Assembly (NCBI GenBank): GCA_037074765.1
Contig: JBAMDO010000104.1
Span: forward strand, 1-64,000
Length of the DNA: 64,000 bases
Reading direction: 5' to 3'
DNA from: Mansonella perstans
Lineage: Eukaryota > Nematoda > Chromadorea > Rhabditida > Onchocercidae
Part shown: positions 1-13,100 of the stretch, in pieces
Layout: every line of letters starts with the position of its first letter
Numbering within the stretch: position 1 is the first letter of the stretch
The notes under the pieces: model-generated
Told to the model about the DNA's origin: nothing
The model's input: only the letters and a program-made list of their open reading frames with translations
Databases searched by the model: none
Translations under genes and position numbers: made by a program

Positions 1-172
1 AGCTTTGAAAGGTAATTCCATACTGAATTTAAATCCATAGTCATAAGAAGTAAAATCAAAATCCAGAGATTTGGATTAGACAGTGAGATTTAAAACAAAA
101 TTTCAGTAAATTTATTTTTAATGTTTTTGAACCGATAATAAAGAAACCTACAGTTTAGAATAAGGAACTTAC

Positions 173-1197
173 ATGTCGATTTAATGAAATGAATATATTG
201 CATTCCTCCATATTTAATATTGATATTGTTTGAGCAAAATGGTGTCTTTCCAGTACTGAACCTTCACTGCTATATAACTGAGCTAGAGGTGTTCGCTATA
301 ATGAATTCTTATCAAAAACCAAAAACAAAGATTTTAAAATTTCTCTATTACTGAAACTAGTTGATGTGCCATATCATTACTTTATGTAAATCTAAATTTT
401 TTTTTTTTCTACGAATTTTCTGTCCTTTATTATCTTTGACATACCTTATCTATTCCTCTTCTTTCTTATCTTCTTTATCTTTTGTTTCATAAGCATTAGA
501 AAACAGATTTTTCCAGTACCCATGTGATAGTGACTGCTTACCTTGTGAATACTTTATTCACGTAAACCTTAAGTGAATAAAGTCCATAAGTTTAAAAACA
601 GAAACTGACCGACTGTACTTGGAATGCATTGGTAGTACCACGATGATCGATATCGTGACATAAACTTGCTACAAAGAGAGCAAAACTTTCCAGTTCATTG
701 AGTGCTTTATGTGCTGTTTCCGTTCGAAGTAATAAATAAGTAAAATGTCCGACGGCAAATGCGTGAGACCAATTGTGATAAGGCACATCACGATAACCTT
801 TCTGAACCATCAACAGGAAACATGCTAATTTTTTCCGCTGTAAGCGAAATTGCTGGACAAAACCCAAGGCCTGAAAATAAAGAAAAAAAACTCTTGGTGT
901 GGCACATCTTATATAAACCAGTAAGTTTTTATAAATCCAAATCATAATAGTAATTCATAATCAGATATGTAATCCGATTTAAATCCTAAGATAAGATCGC
1001 AAATTCCTGCCAAATATCTAGTTGTAAGATTTGAAATTTCGAACGCAAACCTTAAAAATGGATAAAGCTGCTTCAACATAAGTATCGCCTGATCCTATTG
1101 AACGTGGTGGAAAATTAAAATGATCAAATTCTGGAGCGAAGGCAGCTGTTGATGGAATATCGCCTACTGTTAATCGTAACAAATCTTCTGAAGCGAT
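173..1197 (-). other. pde-2: PDE catalytic domain exons (N-terminal half of the HD domain)
   Basis: Three exons (1051-1197, 610-870, 173-295) encode the start of the catalytic domain. The metal-site histidines are visible in YHNWSHAF and in [13 protein letters not shown], which fits the class I PDE signature HDxxHxxxxN. The last exon gives [16 protein letters not shown], typical of PDE2, and ends at a GTAAGT donor at position 172. The remaining C-terminal part, including the substrate-gating glutamine, is expected to the left of this window, so activity cannot be fully judged. Confidence 0.9.
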
Positions 1198-4100
1198 CTG
1201 CAAAACAAAATAGTAAAACGATCCTAGATACCAAGAACCAAGTATACTGCCAGTTGCCATATTGTAAAGTATGTTTGGTAAGGAAAAAGAATTACGGCAG
1301 TTAAACGGAACAATGTCGAGAAAATTTCCTTTATTGTTTAATCATTTAATAATATATTATGGTATTACAAATCCTAACTACATCAAGTTGCAATGCTACT
1401 GCTCAAGTTCACTTTCACTTCTTCTCATTCTTCTGATACATTCATATTTGATTAGAAAAATATTTATGGAAATATTTCAGAAGGATACTTTCACAGGGAT
1501 ATTTTCTACGATATGAATGCACAATAATTAATAAATAATAATAATTTCATGAAACAGTCAATAATGTAAAAGAACAAGAAAGCCAAAGTATGTCAAACTA
1601 ACGTAAAAAATTAGACGATTTCTATTATAAAGTACAGCACTACGGACTATCAATAATCGTTTTGTGTATCATCTTCATTTGCTATTAAGACAGCGTTCTG
1701 AGCCTATCTTGTACCAATTACACTACCAAAATTAGTACTGAACGCTATGATTACTGGAATATGGCGACATACATGTCGAACCGAATGGGAAAAACAGTAG
1801 CTAAATGTGGTCTACATCTACCGGAATTAATTTTAATTAAACAAATCACAATTTTTTTGTGATTTGTTTGATTAAATTTTTGTTTGATTTTTTTTTTTGA
1901 AAAACAAAACAAATTTTTTCAAACTAAAAGCAAAACCAACGCTATCAATTAATGTAATCAATACAATTCATTCTCAAAAGTATCATTATAACATTTTATT
2001 TTCAAGAATGATACTCTTTTGCCTTTTTCTAAAACAAAATATAAACTTTACCGACAACGTAGAATCTTGTACTAGTAGCTCGGCAGCCAAATGTGATCGT
2101 CGATGAGCTTCTTGCAGTTTTCGATAAACAAGACACTGCAAAACAACAAATAGAAGGAAAGGTGTGTATCATATTTGATAAAAATCTCAAAGTCACTTCC
2201 AACCTCATAAATTCACAAGTGAAAAGTAACAAAACTCAAAGTAAAAATAACGGATTTTATAAATACTAAACAGTTGTTAGGAAAATATTGTTTGTGGAAT
2301 ACTACGCTCGCTACAGTTTATTCGTATTATATATCCAACTTTTTTTGATTTAGGCTCAGCAAAACTGCGCTTACTAAAGATACATTTACTTTAGGAAGTT
2401 AAAGTCCAATTCTTTGCGTCGTCATGAAAACAACAAATGATACACATTCTCCTCAGAAGTGTTGCAATTGATTATAAAGTCTTACATGTGAAATGCTGAT
2501 AGCACAGTACACTGCAAATGTCATCGCAATCTGTTCGTCGTGCTTTGTAAAGGCGGGTTTCCCAATTTTATTGCATAGTTCTGCCACACCAACAAGGTTT
2601 CCTGTGATTCTGTGGACGATAGCAACAAATCAGAGATTTTGTTAAAGCCACCATTTATTCAATAGATTTTGTTAAATTTCCAAAAACAAATGTGAAAAAA
2701 AACTTAAAATAATTTAAAAGATTGACGAAGAATCTATCAGCAATACCAAATCTATCAGCCGAAAATTAAAAATAATGAAATACTTACATTAATATTATTT
2801 CTACCAACTTAAATAATAAAATAATTACATTAATAGAAATAATTTTCGAGTTTCTCAAGGAGTTTAATTAAGTATTTGCTTCGGAAGAATAAATTCACAT
2901 AAATTTATATATATTCCTACCAGAACTATCCTTGATCGGGAAACACAATATATTTCGTGTAACAAAACCAGTTCGTTCATCTACTTTCGGATAGAAGGCT
3001 GGGTGACTGAAATCAGAATCATATCATCAGAGATTTCGGAAATCATAAAAAAAATCATAATAACTCGCGGGAAATTTTTCTATGTAAATGCTTCACTTCT
3101 TGCACTAGACATTATCTCAATTTCTGAATTATTCGGAGAAGAAACATAAAATTTACTATGGTCAGAAAACCACACGAAGAATGATGCTATCTGTCTTTCA
3201 ATACAATCCAGTACATAAATCTTGATTATTAAAAATGTGAATGACAAAGCATTTATCTCCTATTGGCCAAATCTGTCTGAAAGCATAATATCACCTGGAC
3301 CTTGTTAAATAAAAATTAGTAACCTGTAAGCTTCTTTGACATTCATCATTTGTCCAGTGCTTGCAACTTGTCCAACAATGCCTTGTGACAATGGCATTCT
3401 GATTTCTGTCAAATATTCATCACTTGAGCCATTTTTTTCGAATACTTCCGCAACTAATTCAGAGTTTTCACGATCAAGCAAAAACAAAGAACATCTGAAA
3501 AAGGAAACCTGACCATAAAGATATGTAAAAAATAGTACCAGCTCTCTTTAATCTTTAAACAAAAATCAAAGTTTGAACTTACATTTCGGCATGCACAAGA
3601 GTTTTGGCTTCTTTCGTTATATTTCTCACCAATGAGTTCATATCTTCTGAATAAAAGAAAAAAAAAACTTTATGGAACAAGCAAAAAACAAACAGTTAGG
3701 CCAAGCACAAGCAAACTGGCAGGTATGTAATTAAGCCATCAAAATACTCTTATAGTCATCGAAATACTCTTGTATAACGGCAACAGCTTATGACTCCTCA
3801 AAACTAAATCTTGATTTAATGAATATTCCGGCTTGAAAGCTGAAAAGTGAAACTTACGTAAGCTGGAGAAAACATTTTGCGTCATAGTGAGAAATATTTC
3901 GGACTGTTGGGCTAAACGTTTCTGCTCTTCAATACTGGCAACAATGGATAGTAATGCCGCAATAAGATGTAAATGAGGCAGAACGAAACTGCGTTCCGAT
4001 TCCATTGTACTAGAATTTTGCTTTTTTTTAATAACAACAAATAATTCCTGCAGTACGAAGAGATGAACCATAAAAAAAATCCTTCCCCACTAAATAATTT

Positions 4101-7100
4101 TTACTTCTCTTTCTTCTCTAATTATTGAAAATATCTTCAATTCATAGTATAAAGTGAAAATTATAACGAAAAAGCCATATTTCTTTATGTCATGAAATTA
4201 TGAACGGAAGATACGAAAAACTGTTTCAATAACTAATGATTACCAATATCACCAATACATTCATTTGTTGACTGAATACAAACTATTATCAATTTTGAAA
4301 TATTAATGGAAACAGAAGAAGGCTGATCAAGCTAATCCAAGAGTGAAATGGATGCATTTGAAACTTTGTAGACAATTAAAAATTAGGGTTGGTGAATAAT
4401 TAAAATGTAGTTTCGTTATAAGACCGATGAAGGTTGTGCTAATAAAATGCTTCTTTTATAATGAAAACAGGAAAGTAAAGAGATATAAAACAGCCACTTC
4501 ATATGACTTCCGGAAATATGAAAATTTTGAAAGTACATTGAAAATTTTCTCGATAAAAAAATTACGAGAAGTTAGAAACTCACAGGAATGATCAAACTCA
4601 TCTTTTCTTTAAAGACCAAATAAGAAGTGGAATTTTTCGTTATATTTCAACAATTAAAACTCTGCAGAGAAAAATTTAAGAAAGTGAAAACATACTTCTC
4701 ATCCTGATGTATTAACAGTAGACCAGCAACAAAATTACTCCGTGCCTGTAATAAAAAGACGGTGCCATTGAGGGAATCGTTTGATAAATTTTCTCCAATA
4801 CTACTCTTTTGCAATATAGCATATATCCTTTGTCGAAAATCCTGCAAATCGAAAAAAATTAAGTTCGAGTTGACATTAACTGAGGCAATTATTGTAACAG
4901 CAACACAGCGTAGAAGTGTTGAAGAGCAGTTTGCATTAGAACTAAAACAATTTGCCTCAACAGGTATGTAAGACGAATAAAACACACCTACCATGAATGA
5001 CTGAAGTAAAGATTCTTTGACAAATGAAAAGGTTTGATAGGGAAAAGAAATATCTGCGATGAAAGACATCAATAAAATTTGAGCTCGGATGTTAACTGAC
5101 TACAATAATTAGAGTGATTTTAAAAAAGTAGGAAATCTCAAAGCTTTTAGTCGGAATGAAAAGGTTTAAATGACAACTCAAAAAAAAAAAAGAAATGAGA
5201 GAGGCAACATCATTGTAACATTCTCAAAAATGCGTAATTTGAAATCATAAGAAATCCATAATATGGAAAAATTTTCAGTTATAATGCTATTAAATGAAAG
5301 CGAAAAAATTTAAAGCTTCGCATGCCTCATTTGCTCCTGCAGTTCAGCACTGCTGAAAGAAATTACGTAGCATGAAACAATGAAAATCATTCTTTAAGAA
5401 TAATTTCATTTCTGATAATATTTCCAACGTACAAACCACAAACCAGTTTTTCAACAAGTTTTTGATACGTTTTGACCTTTTCAAAATATTACGGTAGATC
5501 GAGTCTAAACTTTAAGGATCGTTTTTGAGATGTTACATAGAAGTAATTAGAAAATATCTGATGTGAATTCACATGTAAAGCGTTCTGGAAAGCTTATGTA
5601 ACAACATGAGTTGAGTCATCTCAAGTTCCATATAGGTACAGTTACGTATTATAACTTTTCAACTTTATTGTCTGAGAAATGGAGAATGAAATTCGAAAGC
5701 TCGCTAGCATCTTAAAATCAATGACTTCCTATCTATATCATTAGTGATTTTGAAAACTTAGATAAACTTTATTTATCGAAGCAATTACTCGATAACCTTC
5801 CTTTTCCATTGCCAAATCTCGGAAAAAATTTCGTCTTTTTTTTCTTGTCTTGTCCCGTATAAAGAAAAAGCACATGAAATGGAATACGCAGCTTCACGTT
5901 AATTAGACTACATCTTGGCACCTGCAAAAGAGGGATGGTCACTATAGGGAATCGAACCTCTTCCACTCACTCCTCCATAGATGCAAAAGTAAGAAATTCT
6001 AGCAAGTAGCAAAAATAGTCTTATTTTTAATTTCGGATGGTTATTAAGTAAGCCGCAGAGTAAACATGATAATTCATCGTATCATTAGAAAGTATAAGTA
6101 TGCAGAAAGATGAAAGCCAATTAAGTTGAAACTATTATATGAGTATAAAATCTCAATGAAGAGAGATAATGCATATACAGAATAAACGGAACATTAGAAA
6201 TGTAAGACAGAAATGATTAGAAATGTTGCAGAATCAACCTACCACTTTTCTCCCTTACATTCAATTCCCATATAAAATGCTATTGACCTATTGACCTATG
6301 GTAAAATGAAAATGATCGAAGTAAATCCCAAATAGCGTTTTTTAATACTTTCATATTTAGTGAGAGCAAATATTTCAGCTTTAGGTATGTCTAACGTTTT
6401 ATTTATTATCAAATATCTTGCTGGATTAATGGATCTCTTTTCGACTGCTTCGTCAAAACATCTGAGAGAATTCACAAATAAACAAAGTAAGCAGAAAATG
6501 GACTTGCCTTACTCAACATATCGATATCGATATAAATATTACGTGTATGATATGCATACGTTGGAGGTGACAAGTTCTTACTGTTCAACAATAGCGCATC
6601 GCCATTAAACATTGACCACAACATATCAGCACTACCCTTTAAACGCAAATTTGACAAATTATAAACTTTGGTTCAACAGAATTATTAATGTTAATGAATA
6701 ATAGCGAATTATAATTGATAAATTACATAATAACCAGTTACTGCTGTTAATCATTATGACTTCAAATAAATATAACACACAACATCTAGAATTATCATCA
6801 CTTCTGAATGATTTTGACAAAAAACTATTCCTTGATAAGATATGTTTGTACTGATATTCATTAGACTTTTCCCAACTGATCCTTGCAATCATAATTTATC
6901 GTTTTTTTTTTCTAGACAAACACTGCTTCGGTAGCAAAAATAGTTTCAATATTATGATATACCAAATTAACATATAATCTTAGATTTAAAAGAAAAAATA
7001 CTCAGCATGGATTTCTCCCTCATTATCTTCCCGCATAATTTCTGAGTGAACAAGCATTATCTTTGTAAAAGCAAACATATTAAATTTCAGTTTGTTAGAT

Positions 7101-10100
7101 GTTACATTCCACAATTTCCAAAATCGATCTGCCAATTATTTAGCAAAAGAAAATGGATCTTTTCCTCCCGTCATTCTCATTCTCTTTTCTTTGTTAACAT
7201 TATCCCATCTTACCTTCCTCATTGTTTAATTTAATTTCCCCATTTAGCAGTATGGATTCAAACTCTATTGCTACATGCTATGCGCAAAAAAAAAAAAAAA
7301 AAAAAAAAACTGAGACATTTGTTAGCTAATTATGCTTGTTGTTCAATTATTCTTATTGTATGTATGTTGATTAAATCGTACATAAAGTTTATAACAGTTC
7401 TTTAGCGAACCTGGATTTCAGATATTTAATATCTCAAAACTCAGATCCTCTTAAAAAGTTTCACTCAGCTAATTTTATTATGAAGGAAAAACATTCTATA
7501 GGATGTCAATCAATTTATTTCGCTTAAATGGCATCACTTTTAAGTAAGAAAATGATACTTCGACTGCCAAAGCTATCACAGACAGTAATCCCAATTCCAT
7601 GTATCTTTTCAGCTAAATACTGCAAAATCTTAAATGGCATAGATGTTTTATGTTATTTCGACATGAAAAATAGAAGTCATAAAGAACAACAAAAACGCCG
7701 TTGGTAGAGCAAGATAAATATCGGGTCTACTAAAAATCTATTAGTCACGCAAGGAAAGCTTGTGTCGCGAAAGTAGCGAAAATTAAAATAAATTTTATAC
7801 AAATTAAAATGGAATGCTTTTCATGATTCACCAGTTATCTCATTCTTTTATCTGTTTGATTTACATTTTTAGATTTATTTCCATCTTTTTTGTTGTCATG
7901 TAAATTCACATCCTTTCTATTCATACAAGGAAAATGCTTTATTAACAGCAACTTAAGATATTTATCTACAATAAAGGATTTGTATTATTGTCAATCCTCT
8001 TTTCTATAGTAAGCTAACAAAACAGCAGCTACTGCGCTATACTACCAAATAAAAGCCATTGTTTTAAGCAATTAATTCCCCCTCTTCACCACTATAAACT
8101 GTCAATCTTTTCACCAATAACATCTTTGTTTATTTATTCTGACAAATAGCTTGATATCGCTTCGAAGACGCTGCTGTTGTAAATCATCTATTGTCAATCA
8201 TAATTAATCCCCTCTTTTATCACTTTAACTTTATGACCTTTGTATTAAGCTTTTAATCCCGCCTCTTCTACGACTATATATAAACACTCGATCCTCAAAC
8301 TGTACCATTCGTTGTTCTAAGTAAAGGTTTAATTACCCAAGTTTGAGGTTTACAAACCGGCTTCTCGTCCTAACGTATCTTAGACCTCACAACATTCGAT
8401 CCAACCCGGCCTCTCGTCTTCAACTCAACACAGCTTTCACAACAGCTTGGAAAATAAACATTTGAAGAAAATATGAACTTACACAATGGACTGGTTCTTC
8501 CAGTAATTGGTCGCCACAAACCTGAAATATACAAGAATTTAATTTTAAACATAAATTCTATTCCCAGAAATTTTTAGATTCATATTTTGATAAAGGTGGC
8601 ATTTGAAAATTCGTGAAAAAGTGCAAGAATTCTTGAAAAGAAAATAAACTAATATGAGTCGATATTACAATGAGAATGCAAGGATGGTAAATCAAATGCT
8701 TTTCAATTATTTTTAAATGCTGAGAAGCAGTCATATCGTGATTAAAGGAACTAACTTCCATTTTATTTAATTTTACTTAGCTGCGATATTGCTGATATGT
8801 ATCCTATACTATCTATGCGAAATTCACATTTTCTTATATTTATTGGACAAGAATCCCAGGACATGCGACCTATTAATATTTTTCGACATGTCAATACTGT
8901 GTTAAAATACTGACCGATTGCAAAAGCAAAAATCATTCATTTTGAATATATTCTCATATGATAGATGCATGCATTTAAAGTATTATTGTGCATAATATAT
9001 GCTGAAGCTTTAATGTGAATACAACTATCTTGTCCATCAGTGTTGCAAGATCTTTTCCAGTCTATTTTGGAGCATTAAGACGATAAGATAGATCTCCCAA
9101 ACTATTAGTATTTGAAAAATGGAGATATCTTTCTGCTAGAAATAATATATTAGAAACAGATTTAAGACACTACGCTAACCAGATAAATTATACAGAACCT
9201 TTTAGGAAAACTGACTATGAAGACATCCTTATTACAATATATAAATTATTAAGTGTTAATCAATACTTCTTAGCAACAAGAAAACATAACAGTTAATTCT
9301 AATCACAATGAACATAGTTTATGCTATTCAAACATTATGCAAACAGGAAAAGTATAAAATATACAGATCAAGGAAGATGTCGATTACATTCCCACATGGC
9401 TACACAATAATCAATTCACTTAAATTTTCCCAAAAACTAACTGGAAGAAATCCAGGTTACTGCTTTATTATGAGCAATTTTCTATCGTCAGTAAATTGCT
9501 TTTTTAAAGGTCAAGCAAAAAATCGTAATTTCATTGAATCAATATCGGAAGATATATTTGTAATTACAATATGCAAGTGATGGAGAGCAAAAGTAAAGCT
9601 TTTCAAAATTGATGTTGAAGTTTAAAGATAAGTGTCATGGGAACAATAAAATGCATGAAGTTTTTTTAAAAAGATAGAAATTGAGATCCTTCAAATTATG
9701 CTACACGGTGAAGAAATAGGGGAATCGGGAAAAAATGTGTGAAAAAAGTGAATGGAATTTTTTCATAGAATTATAAAGTAGTAAATTTCAACGTTTTTGA
9801 AAGGTTTTGGAAAAGCTACTGAAGATTATGGGCAAAACAAATTTTCCAACTTCTGCTATAATATTATTGTCAGACAAAAAAATTAAGACCAGTAATATTG
9901 AAGAATACATACTAGATGAATCCGCTGGTAAAAAAATTTTACTTGGGTGATTATCGAAATGATAGAAATTTGGTTATCGAAATGATAGAAGTGATCTAAT
10001 CACGCTTAACATAAATAATAACTGGAAAACCAAAAACTGAGATTTTCAAAACTTTTGTGAGAACTGTATAGTAATATGAAAAGACCAATCAATTCAGAAA

Positions 10101-13100
10101 AACTTAATACTCAGAGAATATTAAGCAGGAAAAACAATTACGATAATTCTCGGTAATTTTGAAAAGACAACATTTACCTGGCAAAAACAGGAATTACATT
10201 CTTTTGAAATCAGCAAGAATGCCGCTGTTCGTGCACTCGTGTGGGTACCAATCTGCAATTTCCTTAAATTTCAATTTTAGATCCTTGACCTGAGTGACTT
10301 CTGTGCTTTCTGACAGAGCATTAAAGAAAATGTTTCAAAAATAACAAACAGCATTCTATCTCAAAAACTTTCTGAAATTTTGTACACAAAATGGTATGTG
10401 GAAATATGATTCAGTGATGCTCTTAAGTGGTACAATTATTAGAAGTAACAGCAAAAGAAATTGCTTTTGCCCAGATCAATTTTTTAATTCACACACAGCT
10501 CTTATTGTCGTTATGTACAGAGTAGAATGGATTCTTAAAGTGTTACTAGATGGAATCTTCATTCTGTAGTGACTCCATATGATTGAAATACAACGCTAAA
10601 CTTTATTAATATTTAAATAATAAGGAGAATAGCATGTTTTGAAAATTGAGAAAGGCTTTACAACATAATTCAATTCCATTTTATTTGATATTCAAAAATC
10701 ACAGCGGCGAAAAAATTGACTGCCTTTTCTGATATGATTTCGTTGAGTGCAAAATTTTCATTTAAAGGAATACTTTAAGCAATTTTTAGCAGTAATAGAT
10801 TAACATTAATTATCGAAATGTCAAATCATAACATTTGAGAAATAAGCACCTGCAATAACTGCAAAGTTCTTGGACTACTGTTTAAATTTCGTCTGACTGG
10901 AAACTACATTTTCTTATTCTCTTGTAATATTTTTATTTTGATTTATTTAGATTTTAAAACAATTTAACATCCAACCTCGGATGCCAGCTTTTCCGCACTT
11001 TCGACCACACTATCAAACGGAAAGTATTCTCAAAAAGCCGTCGATTAATGGTGCAGGTTTCTTGTTTAGCGATTGGCAATAATAAGGTAATTTTCCCTAC
11101 TTTTTTCGCTGATAAATATTTTAGTCATCAGCCAGAAGATCACAAGGAGACATACAAAATTTCCACTCTAATAGACATAATGCTCAACGCTCACCATATT
11201 TAACTTTTGAAAATCAATTTAAAATATCCTTCAGTAATCCATTCCTCAGTCTACACCGTAGCATTTTTCAAATGCATCTTATGTAAATCTCAAATAGAGT
11301 CAATACTCGAAGCAAGTATTTCAATTTCCAACCAGTTCGAACAACTTTTAGCTTAATATTCTGTAGTAATTCTATGAGGCATATATTTTAAGATTTTCAG
11401 TTTTTAATTTGCTAAAATCAAATTTTTACGAGAAAAAAAACTTACCCATGAATTGAGTACTTGTTGGAAACGGATTATATCCGGATTCTCGGCAGCAATA
11501 TCTGCAGTTACACGACTTAATTCATCAACACCTTTACAATGTGCATCACATGGCTGTATATCGGCAAATTCAAGTTCTGGATGTGACCCAGTTCCGATGC
11601 ACAATTTAGAATCACTAACTGAACGTGATAATGTCAGACGTCGAACCCGAACAACGGTAACATCATAAGATGATGCCAGTGTCATTTTCCTACTTGAAAT
11701 GTTGTTGATAATAGCCGTAAAAGCACTTTCTGAATCATGCTGTTCACTAATAGTATCAGTTGCTCGTACTGCAGTAGCAATAGTTGGTAATGATGTATCA
11801 GTGATACCAGAAGTTATGGGATCACGATTACGACAATTTGAATATTCCAGTGTCTTCTGTCTGGTTGATTGCACCGAGAAAGAGAGCGAAGGGTCACGCA
11901 TAGTACCAGCAAACAACGGTGCATTTTCACTTTCTAAGTCGTTTAACAGTTTCATGCAACTTAACGCTGAATGAAGTGTTACCAGCTCTCTTAAAGTAAA
12001 AACATTAAAGATACGAAAAACTGCCATAAATGGATGTATTAAGTGTGAACAACTACCATTACAAACAGGCAGCTGAATAGTTCATGCACAATTTAAATGA
12101 CAACATTTAAAATCAATTCCTTCGTATAGCTTAAAAAACAAGCTAATGGATTCTACGAGCTTTTCACTCACAAAATGAACATCTACGCGACGGCCTTCCA
12201 AACGTGCTTAATGTTCGAGGACTTCTATAGCATTTTCTCGAAATTCTCGATACATCCTACGAACTTCTCAGATTCATTCCAGCATCAATAAAGTAGCCTC
12301 TCAACATTTTAACCGCATTCTTTATACAGCAATTTTAGGAATTACGCAAATGTTTTTTTTCCCACATACCTTTTGGGTGAAACGCCGGTTTCAACAGGTA
12401 AACATAACGATTGGTTTACTCGAAAAAGACCATCATCTGAGCTATTGATAATACTGCCATTGTTAGCATCGTTATCATTACCATCACACTGACATGCTAC
12501 ATCTTTTACAGTAGTTGCTTGGTGCCAAGGTGCAATAAGAGGTAAAGCATGCAAGGTTGATACGGGATTAGAGTGAGAACTTTCGCATTGCTGCTGTTGT
12601 TCACAATCGTCTATGGTAGGATATGTTCCCACAACTAAATTTTTATAATCGATATGATATAAGTATGTGAATAAACTGGCTGATAGTTGTACCTAATTGA
12701 TATTAATATTAATAATACAAGATACTGCAAATTCTTGTTGTATTCAGGCAGAAAAAAGCCTGAATAGCAATTTTTTAATCTAATATTAAAATGAAATCCC
12801 AAACGAAAACTGATATTCTTGACCACTTATTTGGATGGCGGCGGAAGAGTTTTATAATTCTTTTGATTCCCACAATAATTACAGTTGTTTTCAGAATTCT
12901 CTTGATGTATAGTACGGAGATTCAAGTGAGATTATGAGATTCAAGTCCAAACGAAAATTTTTCTATTATAGATGAAAAACTGTTAAATAGAATTAAACAC
13001 GAAGAAATAACGACTAAAATGTCTTAAAAAGAAGAAGTAATATTTTACTTCCAGTGAATGGCTCTGCGTTTGAACACTAATTCTATTTTGCAGCAAATTA

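Noticed and set aside
5948..5958. Perfect tRNA B-box-like GGTTCGATTCC on the minus strand in a PDE intron
   Set aside because: The T-stem does not pair beyond two or three base pairs, no matching acceptor stem exists, and no A box lies at a plausible distance. At most a tRNA-like fragment.
5769..5966. Minus-strand segment [16 protein letters not shown] considered as a PDE exon
   Set aside because: The exon pair 6582-6636 and 4992-5053 fits the phase and the PDE2 alignment better, and the donor after this segment is weak.
8558..8761. 67-codon minus-strand frame with [18 protein letters not shown], considered as the start of GAF-A
   Set aside because: The exon 10178-10252 ([12 protein letters not shown]) matches that part of GAF-A and joins in phase on both sides.
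11453..11974. Two plus-strand reading frames (71 and 91 codons)
   Set aside because: Antisense shadows of the large PDE exon 11446-11989.
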